Source of the DNA: Blasia pusilla
Lineage: Eukaryota; Marchantiophyta; Marchantiopsida; Blasiales
Assembly: GCA_050084515.1 (NCBI GenBank)
Contig: CM114271.1
Location: 8,990,001 to 9,054,000 of the forward strand
Direction of reading: 5' to 3'
DNA length: 64,000 bases
Shown here one piece after another: positions 31,140 to 43,869 of the stretch. Made by a program: the position numbers and the translations under genes. The notes beneath the pieces were generated by a model, which saw only the letters and a list, made by a program, of their open reading frames with translations, was not told the DNA's origin and did not search any database. The first letter of the stretch is position 1. Every line of letters starts with the position of its first letter.

Positions 31140-32945
31140 ACGTTTTTCCAATCGAATTGGACTCTTACCTCGGGAGAGCTTCTCGGGGAAGTTTGATCTT
31201 CTGCTGCGGCCGCCAAATTCAAGAAACAGGGGTTCCAGTATCGAGGCCAACCAAAAAATTGGACTCCGGATGATTGGAGGGCAACGTATATGCTTCCTGC
31301 TGCTCTTGAGTATGAATATGACACCGACTTGTTGGTGAAGCAGGAAGATCTGCTGGCGTTGGGATATGTGACGTCGGATCGCTTAGGAAGGAATGGCTAT
31401 AAAGCTACATCCTTGTCCCCACTCTTGTTCGGACAATTCTGCAAGCACTTGATGGCCTTGTTCTTGATGGCCTTTTTTTATCGAAGTGCATCATCCTTCC
31501 TGTTCTACCCTACTCGTTCTTACTACTTGACTAATAAGTTTGTCAAGATGTGCTATGTGTTGTGGAATCAACATTTGGAACCCGAAGCACTAGGTGTAGA
31601 CTTTGCATCCTTCTTGGAAGGAAAAGTGCGCGGGATGATCAAAGCACTTCATCCGAGTACAAAGCCTTTCTTATCGCCTTTCTTAATCCATTTTTATATT
31701 CATAAGCAGGAACAGACAGCGGATGAGGCACTGCATTGGGTGCAATTGACTCTAGTGCGCATGCCAAAGATGGATGACACTTTTGCTTCAGGTAGCCGCA
31801 AAGTCACGCGGACTCACAAAGCAAGTCGGAGGTGACAACAACCTTGTTCTTCTTCGGGGAAAGACAAAGATCGACCCAAGGTACCAAGACTGAAGCGCGG
31901 AAGGGTAAACTTTGAGATGCCTTCGGACACAGACCCTCCACCACTAGAAGATCCAGTTAAGACACCAAGCAGTCACGACGCCTCCCACACTCTTTGTCAC
32001 ATGTCGAGGACTTCAACTTCATCTTCTGTGGTTTTTGAATCTGGCCATACCAATCATGAACCACCTATAGAAGATATTACGCATGGGCGATGAGGCAAGA
32101 GCGGAACAATATATCTAGGTGATCAGTGACCTTGATAGCAACACACAGTCTTTGTTAGAAAACAAAGCGGAGTGAAGCGTGCTATAGCAACAGCTCGAGC
32201 TTTGCAATCAAGAGTTTGATGACACTAAGGCAACACTTTGTAAAGCTCAAACCGAGCTGGTACGAGGGTAGTATAAATCCTCGAATGCATGCCAATGGGA
32301 AAGTTTGGTAATCAATAAAGAGTTTGGGGCGGATCAGTTGGTTGCGCAAGTCACGCAAGCTTTGCAGTTGATTCGGTAGTATCAACAACAAGTGGCTCTT
32401 CTACAAATAGAATTCAAGAAAGTAGCAGGGCATAACGCTCACATGTCCAAATTACTACAAGATCAGAAAGAAACCAACACCGACTTGGTTGCACAATGGT
32501 CGGAAGCCACACTGAGGATCTCCATCTTGAAAGCAGAACAAAAGCTTCTAAACAAAGTGCAGTTGGACCCCGAAGATGTTAAAGAGATCGTGGAGGAGGC
32601 CGGGAAGAACTTTGAACAAGAGATGATCAAAGAAATAGCATATGTCAACAAACACTAGAAACGCCAATTTGATAACCACGCGAAGCCACTTCTAGAAGCA
32701 TCACCAACCATTACGGTCGCACTTGAAGAACTTCCTCCATTTACACCCTCGGATGCCTTAGTCTAGAACAAAGTGCTTGGAACTTTTTTGGTCGTTGTTA
32801 AGTGGCAAGAGAAAATGAGGAATCACACGCCCAACATCATCAACAAACCTTCGACTATTCATGGTCGTTTTCCCCTTGTCCATGAGTTTGAAGGATTAGA
32901 AGATACATTTATGGACTTAGATGTAGAACAATGAAGTGCTTGGCA
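31140..32945 (+). pseudogene. Accessory ORF of a Tat/Athila-like LTR element
   Basis: A frame with KKQGFQYRGQPKNWTPDDW leads into a 180-codon open stretch (31290-31835) with GQFCKHLMALFLMAFFYRSA and VLWNQHLEPEALG. A serine-rich part and a coiled coil (32390-32660, QLDPEDVKEIVEEAGKNFEQ) follow. It lies directly upstream of a polypurine tract and LTR, the position of the extra (env-like) ORF of Tat/Athila elements. I do not recognise the domain. Several stops (31833, 32091, 32656, 32766) are present. Confidence 0.45.
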
Positions 32946-32960
32946 GGGCGGCTCACATTT

Positions 32961-32972
32961 GAGGGAGGGGGT
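32961..32972 (+). other. Polypurine tract
   Basis: GAGGGAGGGGG immediately before the LTR start at 32974; primes plus-strand synthesis in LTR retrotransposons. Confidence 0.7.
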
Positions 32973-32973
32973 A

Positions 32974-34409
32974 TGTGATACCCACAATTTTTTAAATTTT
33001 CAGATTAATAAATTTTTTATTCAACATGAGTATGGATCTCTTCAAGGATGAAGACTATTTGAAGTAAAGTTTGTATATACAAGACTGTCTTGAATATTAT
33101 TTTTGCATATTGGATATTATAAGGAGTATTGGAGTGGATCACGAAGTTCCTCGGATAAGGCGGAGAGGTGGAACATCAAGGATTTGCCTTGGAGGAGGGG
33201 GAAATGAGGTAACGAAGTCTAAAGACCAAGAGAGAAGCTCGAAAAAGACAACGAAGCACAAATAAAGAACCTGTTACTGAAGTATTTTGCTCTTCAATGA
33301 AGCTACAAGATGAGATACAAAGTACTTAGAGAGAAGACGAAGACTAAGGCACTTCACACATCAACGAAGAGCTTCGTCTGAAGACGAAGAAGAAGAAGCA
33401 GAAGTACTTCGCTCTTTAACAAAGCACTTGAAGCAGTAGTGCTTCGCGGAAGAACGAAGAGGGAAGAACAAAGCACTTGGAACAAGCGCGAAGAATGCAG
33501 CGCTTTGTCTTTGGAAGAAGAGAGAGAACTTCGTCCTTGAAGGAAGAAGAAGAGGTCCCGACTTGGCATTGAAGAAAAGACTCGTCGTGATTTCAAGCGG
33601 CACACTATGAGAGTAGTTAGACTAAGAAGAGGCGTGACTTTTTGGTGCAGATAGGAAGGTAGGACAGTTAAGACCAGCGGATTCGTATGGATCACAGTAA
33701 GAGTCAAGAGAATTGTAGATTTAAGTAGTTAAGAGATCCCAATAGGTGCTTACTTAGCAAGAAGCACTTCAGATCATTGGTACTGATGTTGTTTGGAAGG
33801 ATATTTAAGAATCGTCAACGTAGGGATCAACATCATTCTCTTACAAAGTCCTTATGCTGTAGGAATGGTCTGAGGAAGGGAGTAGTATACTCTTGTGCTT
33901 GTATACACTTTGCAGCTTTGTTATTCTTGATGGAATAGTAAAGAACCTATTTCTTCATTCTAATGTGCGATGCATATGTTTGAGAATTCTTATTGGCTCT
34001 AAAGAGTGAGGAGTGAATTGGGAGAACAACTTTCACCCATAGAATAATCAACTTTGAGATGTGAGAAATCTCTTTGACTGAGAGTAGCATGCCAAGACGA
34101 ATTGAATTCTGAAAGTAGAAGAAGCCATCTTCTTGTTGAGATCTCTATGAGGTTCTTTGGTGTTGAGTGAAGATTTTCATGAGCGTGAATTCAATTCCAC
34201 TAGTGATAATCGAGGAAAAAAATCGTGGTACTAATGGAGAGAAGAATATAATGATAACTGATTGAATCCGAATTGTATACACTTAACTACAACTATTGCA
34301 AGATAAACACCAATTTAAACTCTCTTTTCAAATAATCGTGATCCTCTTGGGGATCAAACTCATTAAATTACCCTAAAAAGATCAATTCTTATAATTCTTG
34401 TACATTACA
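32974..34409 (+). repeat. LTR 1 of Tat/Athila-like element
   Basis: Starts TGTGATACCCACAATTTT and ends CTTGTACATTACA. The middle is rich in AACGAAGC/GCTTCG words. A polypurine tract precedes it and a primer-binding site (TTGGCGCCGCTGCTAGGGA, about 34425) follows. The same LTR end occurs at 37566, 48484 and 63486. Confidence 0.8.
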
Positions 34410-36338
34410 TATAACCACAAATTCTTGGCGCCGCTGCTAGGGATCATAAGATTAGATGAAAAGGAAAAGGCTGATGGATAACCCTCGCCCGGAGGGAGAA
34501 GCCTTGCCACTATGAGACCCAACCACCTAGGTCTCATAGATGAGCATCTCCTATCCCTAGCTATCCCCCTTACATAGTGCATAAAAGAAGATAGCGATCT
34601 TCTTGCAAAATTAGTATTAGAAAAGATAGAAAAATTAATTAGTCTTTTCAAAGAACCCATCGCCAAACGGTGCTTCGTCCATGAACATCAGTTGTACCTG
34701 GTGATGACCCCGTACTTCTATTTATGGGAGAAAAACCTGGCAGGTAGATTGAGTGCACATCCACACACCCGTAGAAATTAAGAAAATCCAACTTTCTCTC
34801 TATGGAGCAATATCCCGTAGCAATCTATATCACGAATCCCAAGGGATACTCATGGAAGATTGTTGGCCATCAACTAGAGATAAGTGAGTTGAATGACGCA
34901 ACAAGCAACAAGAAGATCATCCGTCTTGGAAACTGCTAGGTTTATCCCCCAATCTTCATCCTCGTACAAAGCCGAAGATCAAGAAGAAGGATAGGAGTGC
35001 GTTCCCCTGAACGTCTCATGTCACTTCCCTGTCGGACAACAAGTCAACCTGGAATCGTGTAATATAGAACTCAAGGAAAAATATACTCTTTCTATCGCAA
35101 AGTACTAAGTTTGTTCCCAAGAGACCACTGTTTCCTGAGTCAAGAGAGGTTTTATAAAGAATATCAAGAATAAACTCCTTCTTTACTAAAATGTTTCACT
35201 GACTCCAATAACTAAATCTTCACTGAGACAAAAGAACAAAATGATTTTATTTCCTCTTGGAAAAGAATCTTCTCAAGTGCCCACGAAGACTCTTGCGAAT
35301 CTTGAATAACAAAGCTCCGCGAAGACCTCAAAGAGACCTCAAGAATGGCGACTCACCCCACTTTCAGAACTAAATCTATCATGGCAGGTTACTCATTGTC
35401 TAACTGCTTTCCTACGCTTCTTCTTGATTATCTTCTAGAATTTTGAAACTACAAGACTCAACTCTCATCTCTACTACAGCCCAATAGGATCCACATTCAA
35501 TTCCGCACCTCATAAAGAATGAGAGAAGACTCTTTTCTACATCAAAGAGTGGAAAGAACTAGAAAAGTATTAAAACCTTCAGAAAGTAAAAGACTCTTCA
35601 GCTTGGAGCATCCCTCAACAAAACTTCCTACACACTCACCAAGATTATTGGGAAACTCAAGATACACAGAACAGTATTGAGGAATTCAATACACAAGGGA
35701 ATGATCCCTTCTTCTACTAATTTGCTCTTTAAATAGTCTTTTACAATCCCTGATTGCTTTTCCTATTCTAATCTAGATTTCTAACTACTAATCCTAACCT
35801 ACTCTATTCAGATTCTCCAACCCTTCATCTTCTTAAGTCGGTTGGTTACCTCGGAGATTTATTTTTTCTCCCTTTAAACGGCTACGCCGCTCCATTTCCG
35901 GCTTCCTTTAAACCGCTATGACATTCCATTTTCGACTTTTGAAACTGCCGCGAAGGTTTAGTCTTCACAGTCTTTGTTGTCTTTCTCTTCACGATCCTAT
36001 CTTCGCAGTCCTATCTTCGCACGAAGACTCCTTTGGGACTTTGGCTGCAAAGAAGTTCTTTACAGGTGGTTTTCGTTTAACATGCTTTAGAGCCGTTTTC
36101 ACTCCTCCAAGACACTTCCCTGATCTTCCAATCTCCTTGCCTTCTCAATGGAGTTTCACTAACTAGCCTTATCAAGTACTCTTCCAACTATTTCTCTTCC
36201 TCTATTCATATTTAAAATCTTCTATGAAATCTTTAATCTTCAGTCTTCCTTCCTAAAGACTTACACCTATTTATGTACAAAAACATAAAAAATACTAAAT
36301 TCTCACAAGAGTGGATTATTACAAATCCCTTTGGGGAC
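34410..36338 (+). mobile_element. Internal leader/gag remnant and LTR-like AT-rich stretch
   Basis: The primer-binding site and the leader (34425-34780) match 63504-63830, the same element type. Beyond about 34900 no coding homology is seen. Read on the minus strand, 36332 to about 35000 looks like a plant LTR (TATTTAAAGAGC near 35735, followed by a transcribed-leader-like stretch), but no pair or target duplication was found. Confidence 0.4.
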
Positions 36339-37566
36339 TGTGATACCCACAATTTTGTAATCTTGAAGAATATATCTTTTTATTCAACAAAGACTCTGGT
36401 ATATTATGATTATGATTATGATTATTTATTATTATGAAGAAGAATAAGTGAATCACGAAGCTCCTGGGACAAGGTAGAGAGATGGAAGATCAAGGATTTG
36501 CCTTAGAGGAGAGGAAAATGCAATAACAAAGTCCTAAGAAGCTTAACGAAGCTTAACGAAGCCTAACGAAGATGTATGAAGCTCTGTCTATGAAGTGCTT
36601 CGCTACATAACGAAGCATCACAAAGAAAAGAAGAACAAAGTACTTCGCTCTTTAACGAAGCGCGAAGCACGAAGTACGAAGCACATGAGATAAGAACGAA
36701 GCATGGAGTACTTCGTCCTCCTAAAGTCCAACGAAACGAAGCTAAGAAGGACTGTGATTTCAAGAGACACATGTTAAAACAGTTAGACTAGAAAAGGGCG
36801 CGACCCTTTGTATCAAATTGGTAGTTAGGACAGTTTTGTACCGCGGATTCACAGGGATCATAGGAAAAGCTAAGAGAACCATAGATCTAGGTAGTTAGAA
36901 ATAGTGAAGAGACACTAGCTTCATCAAGAACGTTTTGAATCTTTAAATCACTTCCACTCCAGCGAATATTTAAGAAGCAAGGCATAAGCCATAATCATCA
37001 TTCTCTTACAAAGTCCTTATGTTGTAGGAATGGTCCGAGCAAGAGAGTAGTACCCTCTCAAGCTTGTATACACTTTGAAGCTTTCTCGTTCTTGATGGAG
37101 TAGTAAAGCAATCATTCATTCATTCTGATGTGCGATGCTTATGTCTGAGTATTCTTTTTGGGTCTGCAGAATGAGGAGTGAATCAGGAGAACCTTTCTCA
37201 TCAATGAAATAATCAACATGAGTTGTAGGAAATCTTTTTGACAGAGAGTAACCTGCCGAGACGGATTGAGTTCCGAAAGTAGGAGAAGCCAGCTTTTATG
37301 TTGAGATCTCTGTGAGGTTTCTTGATGTCGAGAGGAAAATCTACCTGAACATGCTGTCAATTCTACTAGAGAGAATCGAGAAAAGATCCTTTGGTACTAA
37401 GAAAGATCAGAAGATATTGATAAGACATTGAATATAACTGACACACCTTTAAATACAACTATTACAACAAAATTGTAATTCCAAACTCTCTTTTCATCAA
37501 ACAATGATCCTCTTGGGGATCGAACTTATTAAAACGACTATAAACTAGAAACACTTGTACATTACA
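36339..37566 (+). repeat. LTR 2 of Tat/Athila-like element
   Basis: Starts TGTGATACCCACAATTTT and ends CTTGTACATTACA, collinear with LTR 1 but about 200 bp shorter. It is followed directly by gag-like sequence without a primer-binding site, so its junction is rearranged. Confidence 0.8.
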
Positions 37567-37619
37567 GGGACTCAGGGGACGAGGAGTCTACCAGACCAAC
37601 CAGACCTGAACCCATATCT

Positions 37620-37979
37620 CCCCCTTCCCGAAGATCCAGTCTGAGGCCTAGTAGCCGAATTTCCCCCATGGCCAATGCTAGGAAGACGCTGCTACGGTAT
37701 CCCACTTTTACGGGAGGACAAAGGGACGATGTTTATAATGTTGTGCTTGAGTTTTCCCATGTGGCTAAGGCCAATGGGGAGGGCTTGGAGGAAGATTTGT
37801 TATGGGTATTCTCGCGCCTTGTAAAGAAGCAAGCAAGCCAGTGGTACGAGGGCCTTAGAGGTGAAGTCACCAAAACATGGAAGAGGGTATTGGAGGCCTT
37901 CTTTCATGAGTTCTGGGACTTGGAGTTTAAGGATAGGCTTCTGACAAAGCTTCGTGATCTAAGACGTAAGAAGAAGGAT
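37620..37979 (+). pseudogene. Retrotransposon gag, 5' part, interrupted
   Basis: MANARKTLLRYPTFTGGQRD, WVFSRLVKKQASQWYEGL, EFWDLEFKDRLLTKLRDL. This is the retrotransposon gag core (W-x-G...W...F...FW). The reading frame is broken at 37979 by the methyltransferase gypsy element and continues at 47712 with TIREYIQRF and LLNKLEHITTSQLVDWF. Confidence 0.75.
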
Positions 37980-38345
37980 TGTCATGACCATACGGATTAT
38001 GTCGTAGAGTATAGTGCTGGTAGAGGCCATTCCTTATGTAGGACCGTAGTGGCTTGGTAGAGATGCGGTTCCATACATAGGGTTGGGGGTTACTCACTTG
38101 GGGGTGACTTTCCCAGTAGGGCCTGCTCTTAGGTTGGAGGATATAAGGTGGCTTGCCCTCAAAGAACAGTCAGTTCTTTGAGTTGAGCCTGTTGCGTTGA
38201 GAGTTAGCCTTGGTAGTGAGTAGAGCTCTTGGCTATGGTGTTTCCCGCAAGCTTCGACCTAGATTCTCCCATTGTGGAGTGGGTTTGGCTCGATTGTATT
38301 TGATTGTAAACGTGTTTTATGACAGTAGGTCTTTCACGGATTTCA
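37980..38345 (+). repeat. Terminal repeat A1 (5' LTR-like)
   Basis: TGTCATGACC to GGATTTCA, matching 47244-47605. It lacks the 106-bp B segment that follows A2. The 38346-40370 stretch after it is a leader without a supported gene. No canonical tRNA primer-binding site was recognised just inside. Confidence 0.8.
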
Positions 38346-40373
38346 CTCAAAGAACTCGATGAGATCGATGGTAGCCGATTGTAGATCAGTAGGATCTGAT
38401 TAGGGCTGATTGTGTACTCAGCCGTGGATGTTCGTGGCTTGTGGCCTATGTTGGAGGTGTGAATCTGGTGCGCAGTTGGTTTGGAAAGAAGCGCCTTGAT
38501 GAGAGCTTTCCAACGCGCTGTAGATCGCCAGATTTCCTCAAGGGAGTTGGAAGTTATCAAGCATTGAAGATTCTGGTCGTGTTCTACGGTTTTCTGATGT
38601 GGAGAGCTTGGAGTGCGGAAGCTGTGTTGAAGTTCATCCAGATCGGGTGAGAGGTTCCTATTGCTACTCGTATTGTGATCTCCTGTGAATCTATCTGCTC
38701 GAGTGTGTGGAGCGTTGCGGATTTCTACATGCATGAAACTTGGTGGAAGCGCTGTCGGATTTGCGATTCTGGAGGTGTATGGACAGCAAGTTTGTTTGAT
38801 TTTAGCTCGAGTCTGAGCTCGGTTGTAGCTGATTTTTGTGGAGAGATAGCTATGGTGGTCAATTGAATTCTGATTGAAATAGATTTGATTTGGTCGTCAC
38901 AGATTTGTGAAGTAATTTCTGATCGAAATTTTGCGGACTAGCTCAAGGTCCGGCTATGGTGACAAATGGATCGGAGGGGTGGTTGGTTGGTGACTCGTTC
39001 ATTTTTGAGACGCCTATCCCGTTGGGGCCGCCCTGGTTGGACCTCTCTCCATAGCGAAGCATGGCGAAGCGTGGCGAACGGGGCGATAGGGGCATGTCTC
39101 GGCGTTTTGAGGCTTCGAGGCAACTCGTGGTAGCTCGGGGCGAGTGGGCGTGAGAGGCGGAGTAAGGAGCAAGGAGCAAGCAAGCAAGCTTGCTTGCTTG
39201 GGCGTGAGGCAATTTTGCAGGATTTGGGATTTGAGTTTTGCATAAGCTGGTCATCCATCTTTGGGCTATTCTGCCTGGAGGACGCTTAACTACCGAGTTC
39301 TTAACTATGCCAGTGTACAGACTGTTGTAGCTCATTTGGTGCTGTTCGGAGATGTGTTAGGCGCTTTATGCATCTCAGGTTTTTGGTTGATGTACCTCTA
39401 GCGCATAGTACGGTGTAGCCTCTCCATGCAGTGATATTTTCAGGTCTTTCTTGGCGTTCGACTAGCACGTCATCGACCCTTGGCGGAGTAGCTATTTGCG
39501 TTAGAATTGTGTGGTGGGTTTTGTGGATTGAGAGCACCACGTTTGGTGGATTGTGTTACCTTGATTTCCATTTGCGATTGGAGGGTTGTCGTTGGATTTC
39601 TGTGTTTGGATCCCCTCCATTGTGCTTTTGCTTGCGCGCCCATTGTTGGGGTTGACGTTGATTTCGAGTAGTGTTACTACTTGTGTGTGCTACCGGGTAG
39701 TGAGGTGGAGGGATGACGAGTAGATTGTGGGAGACTTCTTGTGGTGATGACAAGTTAGGTTGCCTACACCCATAGCTAGTAGATCTAGAATAGTATAGCG
39801 ACATCGGCGTCACTTGGTAATTTGGTGGTGGTGCGGCATCGGCGTTGGTCATCACGAGTGTTGGGTGGTCTGGTTGGGGACCGTGGTGCGGGTGGTGGTG
39901 GTTTCACACGGAGTGGATTTAGGTATCGGCTACCTTTTCCACTTCCGACGGTTGATGAAGAGGAGGACGAGGGTGTTCCAAACACCGAGTCTTCTACGTT
40001 GTTATCGAGTGTTGCGGCTCCATTGATTTGGGACATGGACGGTGGATATGGGGCCATGAAGGGCCCACGACGATACTCGGGTGCAAAGTGGGTACCATTG
40101 AGTTGGAGGACTTCATGCAGGAGTTTGATACGTGGTGTGATATGCAGATGTTATGAACGCCACGTTGTTTACACCCTTCTTGGCTTGGAAGGGGTTGTTT
40201 CAAAGACTTGGAAGGACCACCCATGGATGATTACCATGAGTTTAGGAAGGACCATGTTTCTTTGAGATTGAGGCATGGAGACAATATTGGTCTCCATGCT
40301 ATGTGTCTATCACCCATGGTGGTATTGGTAGTAGTGCTCCTACTATGCCGGCCCCCCGACCCTGAGTGGTGCA

Positions 40374-41114
40374 GTGAGCCGGAGTGGGGGTACCGGTGGA
40401 GGTACTAGTGGGGGTACTAGTGGAGGTACTAGTGCCCCACCATCGTTTAGCTTGGTTGCAGAGTTCTTCAAGAGGTTGAAGAAGAACTATCAAGGAGTGA
40501 AGACGGAGAAGTTGAGGAATCTTCAGGACTTTGAGCGAAAAGACGGTGAGAGTCTTCGTGAGGCATACACGCGTATCGGACGCTTGATTTCGATTACCAG
40601 GGTGTGACCGAGGATCGGAGTCGATTTTGGTATGGGATCTTGGACAGAGATTTGCGCCGTAGGGTGCGTGATGCTACTCTTATGAGTGATGATTCACCCA
40701 CATTGACCCATGTGTTTGCTCTATCTGAGAAGATTGAGCTTAACATGGTGAAGGAGAGAGTGGTGACATCCGCATTCAGAGAGGGATACAACTACTACTT
40801 CTTGTGTTCAGCCGCCCACCTCACGATCTCTCGTAGTAGTGGTGGTGGTAGTAGTAGTGGGAGTCATGGGGGATACACGCGACCTCAGTCAAGTCCTAGA
40901 GGGACATTTGTGCAGAGACCATTGCCTTCATTTGCTGCCCAAAGAAGGGCGATCATGTTGGACATGTGGAGGTGATCATGTTAGGAAGTTTTGTCCCCAA
41001 GAGGATGGGAGACGGACTTTGGAGGATGGGCCTCGATCGGCCCCAACTCGGTGTGATCATTGCGGGAGACTAGGTCATCCTCGAGAGCGTTGCTTTGATC
41101 TTCATCCGAGTTGA
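40374..41114 (+). pseudogene. gag with two zinc knuckles
   Basis: A short GGTSGGTSGGTS tandem, then FFKRLKKNYQGVKTEKLRNL, GRLISITRV, FWYGILDRDLRRRVRDATLM and a Gly/Ser linker. Two knuckles follow: CWTCGGDHVRKFC and CDHCGRLGHPRERC. Frameshifts are at about 40605 and 40965. It forms the nucleocapsid part of the element. Confidence 0.75.
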
Positions 41115-41859
41115 GATCGGGCCGTGGCCGTGGTGGAGTAGCTCAGAGGCCGAGGTGGTAGAGGTGGTAGAGGTGGACCGGTGGTTGGAGAGCCTACGGT
41201 GGCTACCCCTACCACTATGGTCGCCGAGATTGAGCGATTGGAGCGAGTTGGCTACTATGGTGGTATCCAAAGATAGATCGGGTTCGGGAGCGAGGGCTTC
41301 CACCTCTTATGGAGGGGATGATCTCTCTTATATGGCGAGTGCAAAGACAAAGGTTGAGGCATCATTTGCGATTATGAGAGGAGCCACTCGGCGTCGAGCC
41401 ACGTGGTGCTCTTGTGGAGTTGGACCCACAGAGAGGGGTGAGGTGAAGGCGTGCTAGGCTTCCCGATCATTCTTGTTGTGCGAGGTGCTTAGGACTCCAT
41501 CCATGGTTCCCACGCGGCCTATTGAGCCGCAGTGGGGAATGAGGCATCTACATCGCGTGTAGTAGACACGGATGCAAACATCCAATGCAAGATTGCGGAT
41601 GGCAACTTCGGTGTTGGGATCCCCATTGTTTTCGCCACGGAGCGATGGCTTTAGGAGTTGACTTAGCTCTGTATTTCAGATTAGCGAGCCACGCGTTGTG
41701 TGAACGTGGGGTGTTTCGCTACACGTGTTGAGGTGGATGAGGGTGTTGCGGTGGAGTGACCCTCTATGTCGGGAGTAGCATTGAGTACCGGTGCTACTTG
41801 GCAAAGAAAGCGGCGAAGATGGATGCATTACCGCCCGGCCAGCCATTGATCGTGAGAGG

Positions 41860-42100
41860 CTTACACTGGTGTATGTATGTTGGACACCGGAGTGGGATCT
41901 TCCGATTGGTGAGTCCTACAGACAGTGTATAGACAGATAGAGTCTTGTTAGACTATGGTGCCCAACCTTTGATGTTGGGAAAGGCGACATGTATTGGTTT
42001 GGGTATTCGGAGGTCGAGCTTGAGCCTTGCCCATTCCAGATTCAAACATCACTTGGAGGAGCCAATGATAGGTCTCAATTCATGACACGGGAGAAGTTTT
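41860..42100 (+). pseudogene. Degenerate aspartic protease
   Basis: RVLLDYGAQPLMLGKA resembles the retropepsin active site (D-T/S-G-A), with Tyr at the second position. GLGI and a Leu-rich stretch follow. It lies between gag and the methyltransferase, the usual protease position. Several stops lie nearby. The 42100-42600 stretch has no recognised domain. Confidence 0.45.
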
Positions 42101-42604
42101 TGACAGTTGAGACCAGATCATGCGATTGATAGCTCCCGGTTGGGAGTATCGCATGTAGTCACATCAGCCGAAGTCGTATGATGTACTAGTTGGAGGAGCG
42201 ATATTGTACCCGATGGGTTTTCAGATGGATTACGGATCGAGACAACGTCTTATAGACGAGGTTGGCAGTCCGGGGATGGACGTATGAGCCAAGTTCTGTG
42301 AGATTTATTTCTAGGGCTCGACCGAGGAGGGTCTTCCCCAACAAAGTGTTAGCATCTGTGGGTGGTTTTAGTGGAGTAGTCACTTGGCCAGGAGACTTTT
42401 TGGAGGGTAATGTTTCGCTATGGATTCTCTGCGCATGAGGAGGAAGAGGAGGTCCCTATTTTTGCAGCAAAGTGGCATCCTCATCGTTGGATGTGCCACT
42501 TTGGAGTTCAGCGGTGCACTACGGCAGAGGCGATCGCCTAGTGCAGAGGAGGCTTGGTGTGAGGTGTTATACCTCACGAGGAAGAGGAGGCCCACGGCGG
42601 ACTC

Positions 42605-43670
42605 CTACTTCTGGCCCGATTAGGTTATCCCTTTGGATACTACACCCATTGTATGGCAGTATCCGCCGGAGGGCATTTGTGTGTTAGATCTCTTTGGTGG
42701 GATTAGCACTGGTTTGGCTGCAGTGTTGCAGGCCGGTATTCCTATGCGGAGATACGTGTATGTGGAGCGAGATGAGACGGACCAGAGAGTCTCATCCCGA
42801 CATATTGGTCAGTTGATGCGGAGATATCCTGAGTTGTTTCCGCCATCAGCTATTCAGTGGGTACCGGCGTGTTTTTTACCATCACACATTGCATTGTTGG
42901 GGCGCCACGACCTTGAGAGAATTGGTCTGTGGATTTGGTGATTGCTGGATGGCCATGTCAGGGTCATACACGTGCTGGTCGTGGTGAGGGATTACATGAC
43001 CCTAGGTCTCGATTGTTTTGGGAGATGTTACGGGTGTTACGACATCTTCAGGTTCATCAGGCACGTGCTCTAGCTTACATTCTGGAGAATGTTCCATTGT
43101 TGGGTTACACTCGGACCCGGATGATGGCGAGTGTTCATGAGGTGCGCTCTTGGATTGGACCAGCGGTGTTGTTGGATGCGATGCGAGTTGGCTCGCGTGC
43201 ACATCGCCCACGCTTGTGGTGGACAAACTTGTTGCCTAGGAGGTTCTCGTCGAGCATATGATGCAAAGGCGGGATCCTCGCTTACAAAGTGGATAGTATC
43301 TTGGATACTGGGCGACTTTCCCAAGTGGTGAGGGTTATTGATCGGTCACCCATGGCAGTGGTGAACGGTGTGGGCCAACCTAGGATGGCACTACCCACAT
43401 TTGTGAGTTTTCCGCGTCACATGCCTACGAGGAAGGTGGTCGGGGCTTGTATGGGATTCTCATGTGCGGCGATTGGTGGAGCCTAACGATGATGAGAGAG
43501 AGGGTGCGATGGGATTTACTATGGGCGTGGCGGTTGCTTCTATTTCGAGGCTTCACGACGTCATGTGTTGGGTCAGGCCATGGACCTGAATTGTTTGACT
43601 TGGATTTTGAGTCTTGGTATGGGCAGCGTCGACTTCGGACTATGTCGTGGGTCTTCCACCCCTTGTAATG
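42605..43670 (+). pseudogene. DNMT3-like C5 cytosine methyltransferase domain
   Basis: Motif I VLDLFGGISTGLAAVL; RYVYVERDETD (motif II acid); motif IV VIAGWPCQGHTRAGRG with the catalytic PCQ cysteine; FWEMLRVL; motif VI ILENVPLLGYTRTR; motif VIII VGSRAHRPRLWWTNLLP. C-terminal boxes AMGFTMGVAVASISRLHD and RRHVLGQAMDLN (IX/X) follow. The D-x-F-x-G-I-x-T-G-L form of motif I and the AHRxRxWW(T)NL form of motif VIII are closest to DNMT3/DRM-type enzymes. All catalytic residues are present, but the frame shifts at about 42925 and 43260. It could methylate its own or host DNA. Confidence 0.85.
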
Positions 43671-43869
43671 AGCTCGATGGCTACCAGGGGACAAAGAGAG
43701 GCATCGGTTGGGGGCAAGGAGAGTAGTATTTTGCATCCTTGGAGTAAATGGGATGTAATGGTTGGGCATGTGGAGTTGGTTGCTCATCTTTGGTGGAGGA
43801 GTTATTTGCTCGGATGATGGTGTAGCTAAGGGTGTATCATCTTGTGAGGGGTTGCGTGAGCGACCAATG

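Noticed and set aside
30704-31273. A 189-codon open frame on the plus strand
   Set aside because: It overlaps sequence that aligns with non-coding subterminal DNA of copies B and C and resembles no protein I know.
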